Numbered from the stretch's first letter, positions 17,238-27,131 are shown. The stretch is DNA of 64,000 bases from Rhizobium croatiense (GCF_019793465.1 NZ_JAILYJ010000002.1:62001-126000), one strand, 5' to 3'. Program-made: numbers and translations. The notes: generated by a model not told the origin, from the sequence alone.

Positions 17238-19892
17238 ATGAATGTTGTAGTGGTGGAATCGCCTGCCAAGGCCAAGACGATCAATAAGTATCTGGGTTCG
17301 GGATACAAAGTGCTCGCCTCCTTCGGCCATGTGCGCGATCTGCCTGCCAAGGATGGCTCGGTCCTCCCCGATCAGGATTTCGAAATGCTCTGGGAGGTCG
17401 ATGGGGCCTCGGCCAAGCGGATGAAGGATATTGCCGACGCGGTGAAATCCTCCGACGGGCTGTTTCTGGCGACCGACCCGGATCGCGAAGGCGAAGCGAT
17501 TTCCTGGCACGTCCTCGACATGCTGAACAAGAAGCGGGTGCTGAACGGCAAGTCGGTCAAGCGCGTCGTCTTCAACGCGATCACCAAGAAGGCGGTGCTC
17601 GACGCGATGGCCGACCCGCGCGACATCGACGTGCCGCTGGTCGATGCTTATCTGGCGCGCCGTGCGCTCGACTATCTCGTCGGCTTCAATCTTTCGCCGG
17701 TGCTATGGCGCAAGCTGCCCGGCGCGCGTTCGGCCGGACGCGTCCAGTCGGTGGCGCTTCGTCTGGTCTGTGACCGTGAATCCGAGATCGAGCGCTTCAT
17801 TTCGGAAGAATATTGGAATCTCTCCGCGCTTCTGAAGACGCCGCGCGGCGACGAGTTCGAGGCAAGACTGGTTTCGGCGAACGGCAAACGGCTGCCGCCG
17901 CGCGCCATCGGCAACGGCGAGGATGCCGGCCGCCTGAAGGCATTGCTCGAAGGCGCGAGCTATATCGTCGACACGGTCGAGGCGAAGCCGGTCAGGCGCA
18001 ACCCGGGACCTCCGTTTACGACCTCGACACTGCAACAGGCCGCCTCCTCCAATCTCGGCTTCTCCGCCTCGCGCACCATGCAGATCGCCCAGAAGCTCTA
18101 TGAAGGCGTCGATATCGGCGGCGAGACGGTCGGTCTCATCACCTATATGCGAACCGACGGCGTGCAGATGGCGCCCGAGGCGATCGATGCCGCCCGGAGC
18201 GCCATCCTCGACCAGTTCGGCGAACGCTACCTGCCTGAGAAAGCGCGCTTCTATTCGACCAAGGCGAAAAACGCCCAGGAGGCGCACGAGGCGATCCGTC
18301 CGACCGATTTCTACCGCTCGCCCGATCGTCTGCGCAAATTTCTCGACGCCGACCAGATCAGGCTCTACGAGCTGATCTGGAAGCGCGGCATCGCCAGCCA
18401 GATGGCGTCGGCCGAGATCGAGCGCACGACGGCTGAAATCACCGCCGACAACAAGGGCGAGAAGGCCGGCCTGCGCGCCGTCGGCTCGGTCATCCGCTTC
18501 GACGGCTTCATCGCCGCCTATACCGACCAGAAGGAGGACGGCGAGCAGAGCGACGATGGCGACGAGGATGGCCGCCTGCCGGAGATCAATGCGCGCGAGA
18601 CGCTCGCCAAGCAGAAGATCAATTCGACGCAGCATTTCACCGAACCGCCGCCGCGTTATTCGGAAGCCTCGCTGATCAAGAAGATGGAAGAGCTCGGCAT
18701 CGGTCGGCCCTCCACCTATGCGGCGACGCTGGCGACGCTGCGCGACCGCGACTATGTGACGATCGACAAGCGCAAGCTGATCCCGCAGGCCAAGGGCCGG
18801 CTGGTGACCGCCTTCCTCGAGAGCTTCTTCACCAAATATGTCGAATATGACTTCACGGCCGACCTCGAGGAAAAGCTCGACCGGATTTCGGCCGGCGAGT
18901 TGAACTGGAAGCAGGTGCTGCGCGATTTCTGGAAGGATTTCTTCGCGCAGATCGAGGACACCAAGGAATTGCGCGTCACCAACGTGCTCGATTCGCTGAA
19001 CGAGGCGCTGGCGCCGCTGGTCTTCCCGAAGCGCGAAGATGGCAGCGACCCCAGGATCTGCCAAGTCTGCGGCACAGGCAACCTGTCGCTGAAGCTCGGC
19101 AAATACGGCGCCTTCGTCGGCTGCTCGAACTATCCGGAATGCAACTACACCCGTCAGCTCTCCTCCGAAAACGGCGGAGAAGCGGAAGGGGTCGCCCTCA
19201 ACGAACCGAAGAACCTCGGCACCGATCCGACGACCGGCGAAGAACTGACGCTACGCTCGGGCCGCTTCGGCCCCTATATCCAGCGCGGCGACGGCAAGGA
19301 GGCCAAGCGCGCGTCGCTGCCGAAAGGCTGGAAGCCGGAGGATATCGATTATGAAAAGGCGATGGCGCTGATTTCGCTGCCGCGCGATATCGGCAAACAT
19401 CCCGAAACCGGCAAGATGATTTCATCGGGAATCGGCCGCTACGGGCCGTTCCTTCTGCATGACGGGTCCTACGCCAATCTGGAAACCGTCGAGGACGTGT
19501 TCTCGGTCGGCCTCAACCGCGCCGTGACCGTCATCGCTGAAAAGGCGAACAAGGCGCCGGGCCGCGGTGCCCGCGGCACGCCGGCGGCGCTGAAGACGCT
19601 CGGCGATCATCCCGACGGCGGCGCCATCACCGTTCGCGACGGCAAATACGGCCCCTATGTCAACTGGGGCAAGGTCAACGCGACCCTGCCGAAGGGCAAG
19701 GATCCGCAGGCAATCACCGTCGAGGAAGCGCTGGCGCTGATCACTGAAAAGGCCGGCAAGGCACCCGCCGGAAAGCCGGCAAGGGCGAAAGCCAAGCCGA
19801 AGGCGGCTGCAGCCGAGGCCAAGACCAGCAAGACGGCCGCCAAGCCGAAGGCAACGAAGGCGAAAGCGCCGGCGAAATCGAAAAAGGGCTGA
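17238..19892 (+). CDS. topA: DNA topoisomerase I
   Basis: This 884-residue type IA topoisomerase relaxes negative supercoils. The TOPRIM domain is at the N-terminus (VVVESPAKAKTINKYLG and DPDREGEAISWH). The active-site Tyr is in GLITYMRTDG, and SAGRVQSVALRLV is the conserved domain II segment. One four-Cys zinc finger (CQVCGTG and CSNYPECNYTR) lies near residue 620. It is followed by repeated Topo_C-type modules (GPYIQRGDGKEAKR, YGPFLLHDG, YGPYVNWG) and a Lys/Ala-rich tail. The start has AGAGAATCATC upstream. rnr begins one base after its stop. Confidence 0.96.
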   Translation: MNVVVVESPAKAKTINKYLGSGYKVLASFGHVRDLPAKDGSVLPDQDFEMLWEVDGASAKRMKDIADAVKSSDGLFLATDPDREGEAISWHVLDMLNKKRVLNGKSVKRVVFNAITKKAVLDAMADPRDIDVPLVDAYLARRALDYLVGFNLSPVLWRKLPGARSAGRVQSVALRLVCDRESEIERFISEEYWNLSALLKTPRGDEFEARLVSANGKRLPPRAIGNGEDAGRLKALLEGASYIVDTVEAKPVRRNPGPPFTTSTLQQAASSNLGFSASRTMQIAQKLYEGVDIGGETVGLITYMRTDGVQMAPEAIDAARSAILDQFGERYLPEKARFYSTKAKNAQEAHEAIRPTDFYRSPDRLRKFLDADQIRLYELIWKRGIASQMASAEIERTTAEITADNKGEKAGLRAVGSVIRFDGFIAAYTDQKEDGEQSDDGDEDGRLPEINARETLAKQKINSTQHFTEPPPRYSEASLIKKMEELGIGRPSTYAATLATLRDRDYVTIDKRKLIPQAKGRLVTAFLESFFTKYVEYDFTADLEEKLDRISAGELNWKQVLRDFWKDFFAQIEDTKELRVTNVLDSLNEALAPLVFPKREDGSDPRICQVCGTGNLSLKLGKYGAFVGCSNYPECNYTRQLSSENGGEAEGVALNEPKNLGTDPTTGEELTLRSGRFGPYIQRGDGKEAKRASLPKGWKPEDIDYEKAMALISLPRDIGKHPETGKMISSGIGRYGPFLLHDGSYANLETVEDVFSVGLNRAVTVIAEKANKAPGRGARGTPAALKTLGDHPDGGAITVRDGKYGPYVNWGKVNATLPKGKDPQAITVEEALALITEKAGKAPAGKPARAKAKPKAAAAEAKTSKTAAKPKATKAKAPAKSKKG

Positions 19893-19893
19893 G

Positions 19894-22266
19894 GTGAGCA
19901 GGATACCGCGCGACAGAACGAACCCTGCGGGCAAGCGCCCGGGCAAGATCGGCCGCACGGGCAAGGATGCTCCCGCCGTCGAGCCGCTGAACATTGTCCA
20001 CGGCGCGCTGCCCTCGCGCGAGGTGATCCTGCGCTTCATCGCCGATCATCCGCAGAAGGCCTCGAAGCGTGAACTCGCCAAGGCTTTCGGGCTGAAGGGC
20101 GACAGCCGCGTCGAGCTCAAGCAGCTGCTGCAGGAGCTCGAACAGGAAGGCATGCTGCAGAAGAGCCGCAAGTCGCTCATCCGTCCCGGCGCCCTTCCGC
20201 CCGTCACCGTTCTCGATATCACCACGCGCGACAAGGACGGCGACCTCATCGGCCGGCCGGCGGAATGGCCGGAGGAGCAGGGTGTCGCGCCTGCCGTCGC
20301 CATTCGCCAGCAATCGCCGGCAGGCCGCCAGGGCAAGGGCAAGGCGCCCGTCGCCGGCCTCGGCGACCGTATCCTGGCAAAGATCTTCCCGGCCGTCGAT
20401 CGCGGCGGGCCGGCCTATACGGCGCGGATCATCAAGGTGATCGACAGGCGCCGCGGCGCCTCGATGGGGGTCTTCCGCACCGCGCCCGGCGGCGGCGGCC
20501 GGCTGCTGCCGATCGAGCGGCGCGGCGAGGAGATGGTGATCGATCCCGATTTCACCGGCGGTGCGGCGGACGGCGACCTGGTCGAGATCGAAATCGCCCG
20601 GCTCGGCCGCTTCGGCCTGCCGCGCGCCAAGGTTCTCTCCGTCGTCGGCTCCGTCGGCTCGGAAAAGGCGATCTCGATGATCGCCATCCATGCCCATGGC
20701 ATCCCGCATGTCTTTCCCCCCGCCGTCATGGCCGAGGCGGAAGCGGCAAAACCTGCGACGATGTCGCATCGTGAGGACTGGCGCGACGTGCCGCTGATCA
20801 CCATCGATCCGGCCGACGCCAAGGATCATGACGACGCCGTCTATGCCGAGCTCGACCCCTCCCCCGACAATCCCGGCGGCGTCATCGTCACCGTCGCGAT
20901 CGCCGACGTCTCCTGGTATGTCCGGCCCAATTCGCCGCTCGACCGCGAGGCGCTGAAGCGCGGCAACTCGGTCTATTTCCCGGATCGGGTCGTGCCGATG
21001 CTGCCGGAGCGCATCTCGAACGATCTCTGCTCGCTGAAGGAAGGCGTCGATCGTCCCGCGCTTGCCGTGCGCATGAGCTTCTCCGGCGAAGGCCGCAAAA
21101 TCGGCCATACGTTTCATCGCATCATGATGAAGAGCGCCGCCAAGCTTTCCTACCAGCAGGCGCAGGCGGCGATCGACGGCAATCCCGACGACAAGACCGG
21201 ACCGATGCTCGAGCCAATCCTGAAGCCGCTCTGGCACGCCTATGAAGTGATGAAACGCGGACGCGACCGGCGTCAGCCGCTGGAACTCGACATGCCGGAA
21301 CGCAAGATCCTGCTGAAGCCCGACGGCACGGTCGATCGTGTCTTCGTGCCGCCGCGGCTCGACGCACACAAGCTGATCGAAGAGATGATGATCCAGGCGA
21401 ACGTCGCCGCCGCCGAGACGCTGGAAAAGAAGCGCCAGGCCCTGGTCTACCGTATCCATGACGGCCCGACGCTGGCCAAGCAGGAAGTCCTGCGCGAGTT
21501 CCTGGCGACCCTCGGCATCTCGCTCGCCAAAGGCGGCAATGTGCGCGCCAACAGCTTCAACGGCATTCTGGCGAAGGCGGAGGGCACGGCGCACCAGACC
21601 ATGGTCAACGAGATGGTGCTGCGCTCGCAGAGCCAGGCGATCTACAGCCCCGAGAATATCGGCCATTTCGGCCTTAACCTGATGAAGTACGCCCACTTTA
21701 CCTCACCGATTCGCCGTTACGCCGATCTCATCGTGCATCGCGCGCTCGTCGGCTCGCTCGGCTTCGGCGAGGGCGGCATCACGCCGGACGAAGAAGCCGC
21801 TCTCGACGATATCGCCGCGGAGATTTCGACCTTCGAGCGCCGGGCGATGGCGGCCGAGCGCGAGACCATCGACCGGCTGATTGCCCATCACTTGAGCACC
21901 CGGGTCGGCGAGGAATTTGCCGGCCGTGTCTCGGGGGTAACGAAATCCGGGCTTTTCATCGCTCTGCCGGACTATGGCGCCGATGGTTTCGTCCCTATAT
22001 CGACGCTCGGCAGCGACTATTTCATCTATGACGAGGCGCATCAGGCGCTCTCGGGTGAACGCACGGGGCTCGGCTATCGGCTCGGCGACAGCGTTACCGT
22101 CAAGCTTGCCGAGGCGATCCCGCTTGCGGGCGCGTTGCGTTTCGAAATGCTGAGCGAGGGGCGCGAGATGCCGACGGCGGTGCGCTCCTTCCATAAGGCC
22201 GGCCGCCGCGACAGAGGCGAGGTCCGCAAGAAACCCGGCACGAGGCCGCCGCGCGGACGGCGTTAA
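19894..22266 (+). CDS. rnr: Ribonuclease R (3'-5' exoribonuclease)
   Basis: This 790-residue exonuclease degrades structured RNA. It starts at GTG 19894, one base after the topA stop. A basic N-terminus is followed by a winged-helix region (about residues 48-95), cold-shock-like domains, and the RNB catalytic core with ITIDPADAKDHDDAVYAEL carrying the metal-binding Asp residues. A C-terminal S1 domain (VGEEFAGRVSGVTKSGLFIA) and a basic tail rich in Arg/Lys close the protein. It is translationally linked to topA. Confidence 0.95.
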   Translation: MSRIPRDRTNPAGKRPGKIGRTGKDAPAVEPLNIVHGALPSREVILRFIADHPQKASKRELAKAFGLKGDSRVELKQLLQELEQEGMLQKSRKSLIRPGALPPVTVLDITTRDKDGDLIGRPAEWPEEQGVAPAVAIRQQSPAGRQGKGKAPVAGLGDRILAKIFPAVDRGGPAYTARIIKVIDRRRGASMGVFRTAPGGGGRLLPIERRGEEMVIDPDFTGGAADGDLVEIEIARLGRFGLPRAKVLSVVGSVGSEKAISMIAIHAHGIPHVFPPAVMAEAEAAKPATMSHREDWRDVPLITIDPADAKDHDDAVYAELDPSPDNPGGVIVTVAIADVSWYVRPNSPLDREALKRGNSVYFPDRVVPMLPERISNDLCSLKEGVDRPALAVRMSFSGEGRKIGHTFHRIMMKSAAKLSYQQAQAAIDGNPDDKTGPMLEPILKPLWHAYEVMKRGRDRRQPLELDMPERKILLKPDGTVDRVFVPPRLDAHKLIEEMMIQANVAAAETLEKKRQALVYRIHDGPTLAKQEVLREFLATLGISLAKGGNVRANSFNGILAKAEGTAHQTMVNEMVLRSQSQAIYSPENIGHFGLNLMKYAHFTSPIRRYADLIVHRALVGSLGFGEGGITPDEEAALDDIAAEISTFERRAMAAERETIDRLIAHHLSTRVGEEFAGRVSGVTKSGLFIALPDYGADGFVPISTLGSDYFIYDEAHQALSGERTGLGYRLGDSVTVKLAEAIPLAGALRFEMLSEGREMPTAVRSFHKAGRRDRGEVRKKPGTRPPRGRR

Positions 22267-22330
22267 TGCATCTCACGGCATCGAGCCTGATTCAGGAGCC
22301 CTACGCTTTCGGGCTGAAAAGGAACATGCG

Positions 22331-22783
22331 ATGGGCACACAGACCGATCCGACGGTCCGCTACGGGGGCACGCCCGAGATCGAACGGCCGCTCCGGCGCT
22401 CGATCCTGCGCGGGCTGATGAACCGCTGTCCGGCCTGCGGCGACGGCAAGCTCTTTCGCGCTTTCCTGAAACCGGTCGATCACTGCGCTGCCTGCGGCGA
22501 GGCGATGCATCATCACCGCGCGGACGACCTGCCGCCCTATATCGTCATCCTCGTCCTCGGCCATGTCCTCGTCGGTGGTTACATGTTGACCGACATGACT
22601 TTCGTTCTGCCGGTATGGGTTCATCTCGCCATCTGGGCGCCGATCACCGTCGTCACCGCGCTTGCCTCGATCCAGCCGATCAAAGGCGGCGTCATTGGCC
22701 TGCAGTGGGCGCTGCGCATGCACGGTTTCGGTGGGGAGAGCGATGACCACGATGATAACGACCTTCCCCGGCGGCCGGATTGA
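22331..22783 (+). CDS. DUF983 family membrane protein
   Basis: This 150-residue protein has two CxxC pairs (NRCPACGDGKLFRAF and CAACGEAMHHHRADD) that suggest a zinc ribbon. Two transmembrane segments follow (YIVILVLGHVLVGGYML and VHLAIWAPITVVTALASI). This matches DUF983, a function-unknown family common in alphaproteobacteria. It follows rnr by 64 nt and is probably in the same operon. Confidence 0.8.
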   Translation: MGTQTDPTVRYGGTPEIERPLRRSILRGLMNRCPACGDGKLFRAFLKPVDHCAACGEAMHHHRADDLPPYIVILVLGHVLVGGYMLTDMTFVLPVWVHLAIWAPITVVTALASIQPIKGGVIGLQWALRMHGFGGESDDHDDNDLPRRPD

Positions 22784-23038
22784 ATGCCTTCACCTTCCAG
22801 ACATATTTAACGTGTAGTGGCTGCCCTCCACCGACCACTACCGAACGCGGGCGTCGTCGGTCCTCAACGACTTGACATGGTAAGCTTTTCTTGTCTGAAC
22901 AGGCTTTACATTCCGCAGGCGGTCACTCACATCGGAAATACTGCGAAACGCTGATCGTCACCGGGATTTGGCACGTCCGTGTCTTTCTATGCGAAGCGAC
23001 CGGCCGATTCGCTCGCGAAGCTTTCTAAGGATGGATAA

Positions 23039-24223
23039 ATGTCTCAGCCGAGAAACGGCACACCGGGCGATCTCGAAGAAATCCATTGGCCTTCTCTGGT
23101 GGCAGCCATCTCGTCGATATCAGCCGTCGGCATCGCAATCGGTCTCGGACTTCCGCTGCTCAGCATCATCCTCGAAAAACGAGGGATCTCATCGACCCTG
23201 ATCGGGCTCAATACCGCGATGGCCGGCATTGCGGCGATGGCCGCCGCGCCCGTTACCACCAAGCTCGCTCATATATACGGTGTTGCGCCGACAATGCTCT
23301 GGGCTGTAGTGATTTCAGCGCTGAGCGCGCTCGGTTTCTACTATGCCCAGGATTTCTGGATGTGGTTTCCGCTGCGTTTCGCCTTCCACGGCGCAACGAC
23401 GACGCTGTTCATCCTCTCCGAATTCTGGATCAACGCCGCCTCGCCGCCGTCCAAGCGCGGATTCGTTCTCGGCATTTATGCGACCGTGCTTTCGCTGGGC
23501 TTTGCCGCCGGACCGCTGCTGTTTTCGTTGCTCGGCAGCGACGGCATCTTCCCCTTCCTGGTCGGCGCCGGCGCCATCCTGCTTGCCGCCATTCCGATCT
23601 TCATCGCCCGCTACGAAAGCCCGGTGCTCGAGGAAAAGCCGGAGCTGCATTTCATGCGCTACGTGTTCCTGGTTCCGACGGCGACGGCGGCCGTTTTCAT
23701 TTTCGGCGCCGTCGAAGCCGGCGGGCTGTCGCTTTTCCCGATCTTTGCCGTGCGCGCCCATTTTACCGAATCGCAGGCAGCACTTCTGCTGACCATGATG
23801 GGCGTCGGCAACGTCATCTTTCAGATCCCGCTCGGCCTGCTCTCGGACCGCATCCCCGACAAGCGGCCGCTTCTCGCCGGCATGGCGCTGATGGGCTTCA
23901 TCGGCTCGATGATGCTGCCGTTGCTGGTCGACAACTGGCTGCTGATGGCCGGGCTCCTGCTTTTCTGGGGCGGCTGCGTCTCCGGCCTCTATACGGTCGG
24001 CCTCAGCCATCTCGGCTCGCGTCTGACCGGTTCCGACCTTGCGGCGGCCAATGCCGCCTTCGTCTTCTGTTATGCGATGGGGACCGTGGCCGGGCCGCAG
24101 GCGATCGGCGCAGCGATCGATGTCGCCGGAAATAACGGTTTTGCCTGGGCGATTGCCGCCTTCTTCGGCTTTTACGCCATGCTTTCCGGCATCAGATTGA
24201 TGTTCATTCGAAAACGGACTTGA
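23039..24223 (+). CDS. Major facilitator superfamily transporter
   Basis: This is a 394-residue protein with about 12 hydrophobic segments. The MFS loop motif is recognisable in LLSDRIPDKRPLLAG between segments 8 and 9 and weakly in TTKLAHIYG in the first half. It resembles the YcaD-like efflux group by overall pattern; the substrate is unknown. AAGGATGG precedes the ATG at 23039 at a usable distance. The promoter of rpmG overlaps its stop codon. Confidence 0.82.
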   Translation: MSQPRNGTPGDLEEIHWPSLVAAISSISAVGIAIGLGLPLLSIILEKRGISSTLIGLNTAMAGIAAMAAAPVTTKLAHIYGVAPTMLWAVVISALSALGFYYAQDFWMWFPLRFAFHGATTTLFILSEFWINAASPPSKRGFVLGIYATVLSLGFAAGPLLFSLLGSDGIFPFLVGAGAILLAAIPIFIARYESPVLEEKPELHFMRYVFLVPTATAAVFIFGAVEAGGLSLFPIFAVRAHFTESQAALLLTMMGVGNVIFQIPLGLLSDRIPDKRPLLAGMALMGFIGSMMLPLLVDNWLLMAGLLLFWGGCVSGLYTVGLSHLGSRLTGSDLAAANAAFVFCYAMGTVAGPQAIGAAIDVAGNNGFAWAIAAFFGFYAMLSGIRLMFIRKRT

Positions 24224-24247
24224 CTTTTCGGGCGGGATTCGTAGTTT
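24220..24247 (+). promoter_or_regulatory. Predicted sigma-70-type promoter of rpmG
   Basis: CTTGAC(T) at 24219-24225 and TAGTTT at 24242-24247, with 16-17 nt spacing, fit the rhizobial housekeeping consensus. The -35 contains the TGA stop of the MFS gene. The predicted leader to rpmG is about 60 nt. Confidence 0.55.
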
Positions 24248-24316
24248 CGCGCCAGAATTTGCCGTGGAGCCCCATCCGGCTTCCACGGCTTTCATTTTCT
24301 TAAAGGCAGGACGACC

Positions 24317-24484
24317 ATGGCCAAGGCTACAACAATCAAGATCAAGCTGCTGTCGACAGCCGACACCGGTTTCTTCTACGTCACGACGAAGAACAGCCGT
24401 ACGATGACGGACAAGATGACGAAGACGAAGTATGACCCGATTGCTAAGAAGCATGTCGAGTTCAAGGAAACCAAGATCAAGTAA
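24317..24484 (+). CDS. rpmG: 50S ribosomal protein L33
   Basis: This 55-residue basic protein begins [20 protein letters not shown] and ends with FKETKIK. It matches bacterial L33, of the type lacking the zinc-binding cysteines. It is a component of the large ribosomal subunit near the E site. GGCAGGACGACC precedes the ATG. It is monocistronic, with its own promoter and terminator. Confidence 0.96.
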   Translation: MAKATTIKIKLLSTADTGFFYVTTKNSRTMTDKMTKTKYDPIAKKHVEFKETKIK

Positions 24485-24505
24485 TCACTTGGCCTGGCGG
24501 ATTTC

Positions 24506-24541
24506 AAAAAAGCGCGCGCCTTCGGGTTGCGCGTTTTTTAT
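24506..24541 (+). terminator. Intrinsic terminator of rpmG
   Basis: An A6-GCGCGC...GCC-TTCG-GGT...GCGCG-T6 hairpin with a UUCG tetraloop and one bulged base lies 22 nt after the rpmG stop. The A6 and T6 flanks mean it may also stop transcription from the right. Confidence 0.85.
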
Positions 24542-24574
24542 TGTCCAGAACGATCGCGTTTGAGAGATGATAGC

Positions 24575-24765
24575 GCAAACAAGAAACGCCGCCCTTCCAT
24601 CTTCGGGAAGTGACGGCGTTTTCCTGAAAGGGGGTCGGCCAGCATGCAAAACGGCACGAGGAACCGTTATGACTTGCCTACTAGCCGACCGACCCCACGA
24701 CCCAGGAGATGCGGCGGACCTGAGCATCATGGGGTATCGGACAGCTCCACCATGGGAGCGCTTCT
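24575..24765 (-). ncRNA. Candidate structured RNA between rpmG and pleD
   Basis: Two strong inverted repeats lie side by side. GGGGTCGG (24631-24638) pairs with CCGACCCC (24689-24696), enclosing further pairs GCAA/TTGC and AACGG/CCGTT around loop CACGAGGAA. AAACGCCG (24584-24591) pairs with CGGCGTTT (24614-24621). Read on the minus strand, the order is long stem, then a terminator-like stem ending CGGCGTTTCTTGTTT, as in a small RNA about 150-190 nt long. The plus orientation is not excluded because TTTTCC follows on that side. No family was recognised. Confidence 0.4.
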
Positions 24766-25234
24766 CTTATGAAGCCGATAATTTGCGCAGAAATGAAAGA
24801 AAATCAACAAATTCTTAATGATGAATTTTCTCAGCTTGATTCTATGGTTAAAAGTCCAGTTTTGGCACACACAAAGATTTGACGCCTCTGCTTGCCTCCG
24901 AAGCCTAGTGCCGAACGCCTAGAAGAAATTCGACAATATAACTTAATAACTTAAGCCGCCCCTCCCCTTACGTGAGGTGACGCAGCCGCACTCTATTTGA
25001 CCCTCTTGTCAGCAGACATTCTTTTATAGTCCCCATTTCATTCCGAGCGCCGCCCGGCATTCCAGAAACTGTCGCACGCCGCCGTTATCCACAGCAACGC
25101 CTGGAGTCCATTTTTGGGCTATGAAGTCGCAAAATTTTCGGCCTGCGCCGCGTGGGCGAAGCTTAAAAATCGGTAATAATTCGCTTACGGCAGTGGAAAA
25201 CCCGCAAATGGCCGTAAAGCGTGCGGGTGATTCG
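24766..25234. other. Gene-poor, partly AT-rich stretch upstream of rpmG/pleD ends
   Basis: This 470-nt stretch shows no supported gene. Bases 24769-24980 are clearly more AT-rich than the surroundings (for example TATAACTTAATAACTTAAG at 24937-24955). A 37-codon frame from ATG 24769 to 24882 is open, but I see no conservation signal and only a weak ribosome site. The right part (25030-25234) is downstream of pleD, with no clear terminator. Confidence 0.35.
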
Positions 25235-26608
25235 TCAGGCAGCCGCGGCAACCACACGATTGCGGCCGGTATTCTTGGCCTCGTAAAGAGCAAGATCGGC
25301 CTGCTTCATCAGCTGGTCCGGGGTCAGCACCGAGCCAATCCGCGAGGCGATGCCGAAAGAAGCGGTGACGTTCAGCGCTTCTCCGGAGTGCTTCAGCATG
25401 AAAGGGGCGCTCTCGACCGCAGCGCGCAAGCGCTCGGCGACAGCGGCGGCCACTTCCGGGGATGTGTCCGGCATGGCAACGACGAACTCTTCCCCGCCGT
25501 AGCGGCAGGCAAGATCGGCGCCGCGGATGGTCGAACGGACGCGATTTGCGAATTCGCGCAGGACTTCGTCGCCGCCGTCATGGCCGTAAGTGTCGTTCAC
25601 CTGCTTGAAACGGTCGATATCGGTGATCAGCACCGAAATCGAACGGCCCCGCGCCATCGAGCGGTTGAAGAGCACACTCAGGTGATTGTCGAGATAGCGC
25701 CTGTTGTAAAGTCCGGTCAGGGGGTCGGTCACGGCAAGCTCGATCGTCTGCTTGACGCTGGCGCGCAGACGGTCGTTGTAGCGCTTGCGACGAATCTGCG
25801 TCAGGCTGCGGGCGACCAGCTCGTTCGGATCGACGGGACGGACGATGTAATCGTTGACGCCGAGATCGAGGGCGCGCACGACCATCTCGTCAGCCCCCTG
25901 CTCGGTGATGATCAGGATCGGCAGGAAGCGTGTGCGCTCCAGCGATCGCAATTGCGAGCAGAGGCGAAGCGGATCGTAATCGTCGAAATTGGCGTTGACG
26001 ATGACGAGGTCGAAGACGTTCTCGGCTGCTTCGAAAAGAGCTGCCTGCGGATCGGAGAGGGCGAGCACATCGGCGACGGGCTTCAGCGCCCTGACGATGC
26101 GTTCCTGCGAATTGGCGCGGCCATCGACCAACAGCACCTGGCCGGCCTCGTCGGCGCGGCCCTCGCCTGCCCGCATGAGATCACCCATGCCCATCGTATG
26201 GGCGGTGTCGGCGCGGATGCGCAGCTCATCGCTCAGCGTTTTCAGCCGCAGCAGGCTCTTTACCCGCGAGATCAGCTGCAAATCATTGACCGGTTTGGTG
26301 AGGAAATCGTCGGCGCCGGCCTTCAGGCCGCGCACGCGATCGGCCGGCTGGTCGAGTGCGGTGACCATGACGACGGGGATATGGGCGGTCTTCTGGCTGG
26401 CCTTCAGCCGCTCGCAGACCTCGAAACCATCGATGCCGGGCATCATGATGTCCAGCAGGATCAGATCGACCTGATTGCGCTCGCAGATTGCCAGCGCCTC
26501 GTGGCCGTCGGCGGCGGTCATCACGTCGAAATACTCCGCGAGCAGCCGCGCTTCAAGCAGCTTCACGTTGGCCGGAATATCGTCAACCACCAGTATTCGC
26601 GCAGTCAT
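25235..26608 (-). CDS. pleD: PleD response regulator with diguanylate cyclase domain
   Basis: This 457-residue protein has two receiver domains and a GGDEF domain. REC1 occupies residues 1-120, with the phospho-acceptor Asp in LILLDIMMPG and Lys in FLTKPVNDLQL. REC2 (about 155-270) is degenerate and acts in dimerisation in Caulobacter PleD. The cyclase active site is GGEEF (CRYGGEEFVVAMPD), with an RxxD-like inhibitory site to be checked upstream in DPLTGLYNRRY. It makes cyclic di-GMP. It follows divK by 18 nt, as in Caulobacter, and is part of the DivJ/PleC polarity network. Confidence 0.95.
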   Translation of the reverse strand: MTARILVVDDIPANVKLLEARLLAEYFDVMTAADGHEALAICERNQVDLILLDIMMPGIDGFEVCERLKASQKTAHIPVVMVTALDQPADRVRGLKAGADDFLTKPVNDLQLISRVKSLLRLKTLSDELRIRADTAHTMGMGDLMRAGEGRADEAGQVLLVDGRANSQERIVRALKPVADVLALSDPQAALFEAAENVFDLVIVNANFDDYDPLRLCSQLRSLERTRFLPILIITEQGADEMVVRALDLGVNDYIVRPVDPNELVARSLTQIRRKRYNDRLRASVKQTIELAVTDPLTGLYNRRYLDNHLSVLFNRSMARGRSISVLITDIDRFKQVNDTYGHDGGDEVLREFANRVRSTIRGADLACRYGGEEFVVAMPDTSPEVAAAVAERLRAAVESAPFMLKHSGEALNVTASFGIASRIGSVLTPDQLMKQADLALYEAKNTGRNRVVAAAA

Positions 26609-26626
26609 AAGCGTCTTTCCGATGCG

Positions 26627-26998
26627 TCAGGCATCGCCCAGATAGGTCTTGATCGTCTCGATGAATTTCGGAACCGAGATCGGCTTGGAAACATAGGCCT
26701 CGCAGCCGCCCTGGCGGATCCGCTCCTCGTCGCCCTTCATCGCGAAAGCCGTGACGGCGATGACGGGAATCACGTGCAGCTCGTCATCCTCCTTCAGCCA
26801 TTTGGTGACTTCCAGGCCGGAGACCTCGGGAAGCTGGATATCCATGAGGATGAGGTCGGGGCGATGCTTGCGCGCCAGATCGAGCGCCTCCATGCCGTTG
26901 CGCGTCTGGATCGTGGTATAGCCGGACGCCTCGATGAGGTCGCGAAAGAGCTTCATGTTGAGCTCGTTATCTTCTACAATCATCACCTGTTTGGGCAT
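26627..26998 (-). CDS. divK: Single-domain response regulator DivK
   Basis: This 123-residue protein is a stand-alone receiver domain with acidic pocket VEDNELN, phospho-acceptor Asp in [10 protein letters not shown] and Lys in YVSKPIS. DivK shuttles phosphate within the DivJ-PleC-DivL network that controls CtrA and the alphaproteobacterial cell cycle. Adjacent pleD strongly supports the assignment. No TTAA-N7-TTAA CtrA box was found in the 133-nt upstream gap. Confidence 0.95.
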   Translation of the reverse strand: MPKQVMIVEDNELNMKLFRDLIEASGYTTIQTRNGMEALDLARKHRPDLILMDIQLPEVSGLEVTKWLKEDDELHVIPVIAVTAFAMKGDEERIRQGGCEAYVSKPISVPKFIETIKTYLGDA

Positions 26999-27131
26999 GA
27001 CAAGCTGTCCCTACGTCCGTTCGCGCAGCGGTTCGTCCCATGAGAAAGGCACATGCGGATGAAGAGCTCCGTGAAACCGATAGCGCACGCTAGCGGTATT
27101 TGGTTGAAGAAAAGGTAACTTACCCCTCGAA

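Noticed and set aside
19741..21696. A 651-codon minus-strand frame opposite topA/rnr
   Set aside because: Shadow frame; rnr and topA are supported by motifs on the other strand.
24485..24730. An 81-codon minus-strand frame between rpmG and pleD
   Set aside because: It covers the rpmG terminator and the structured region; no motif. RNA structure explains the region better.
24769..24882. A 37-codon AT-rich plus-strand frame
   Set aside because: Codon use and composition are unlike the neighbours and the ribosome site is weak; no sign of conservation could be tested here.
24937..24955. Possible CtrA site from TTAA repeats
   Set aside because: The spacing is TTAA-N4-TTAA, not the required N7.
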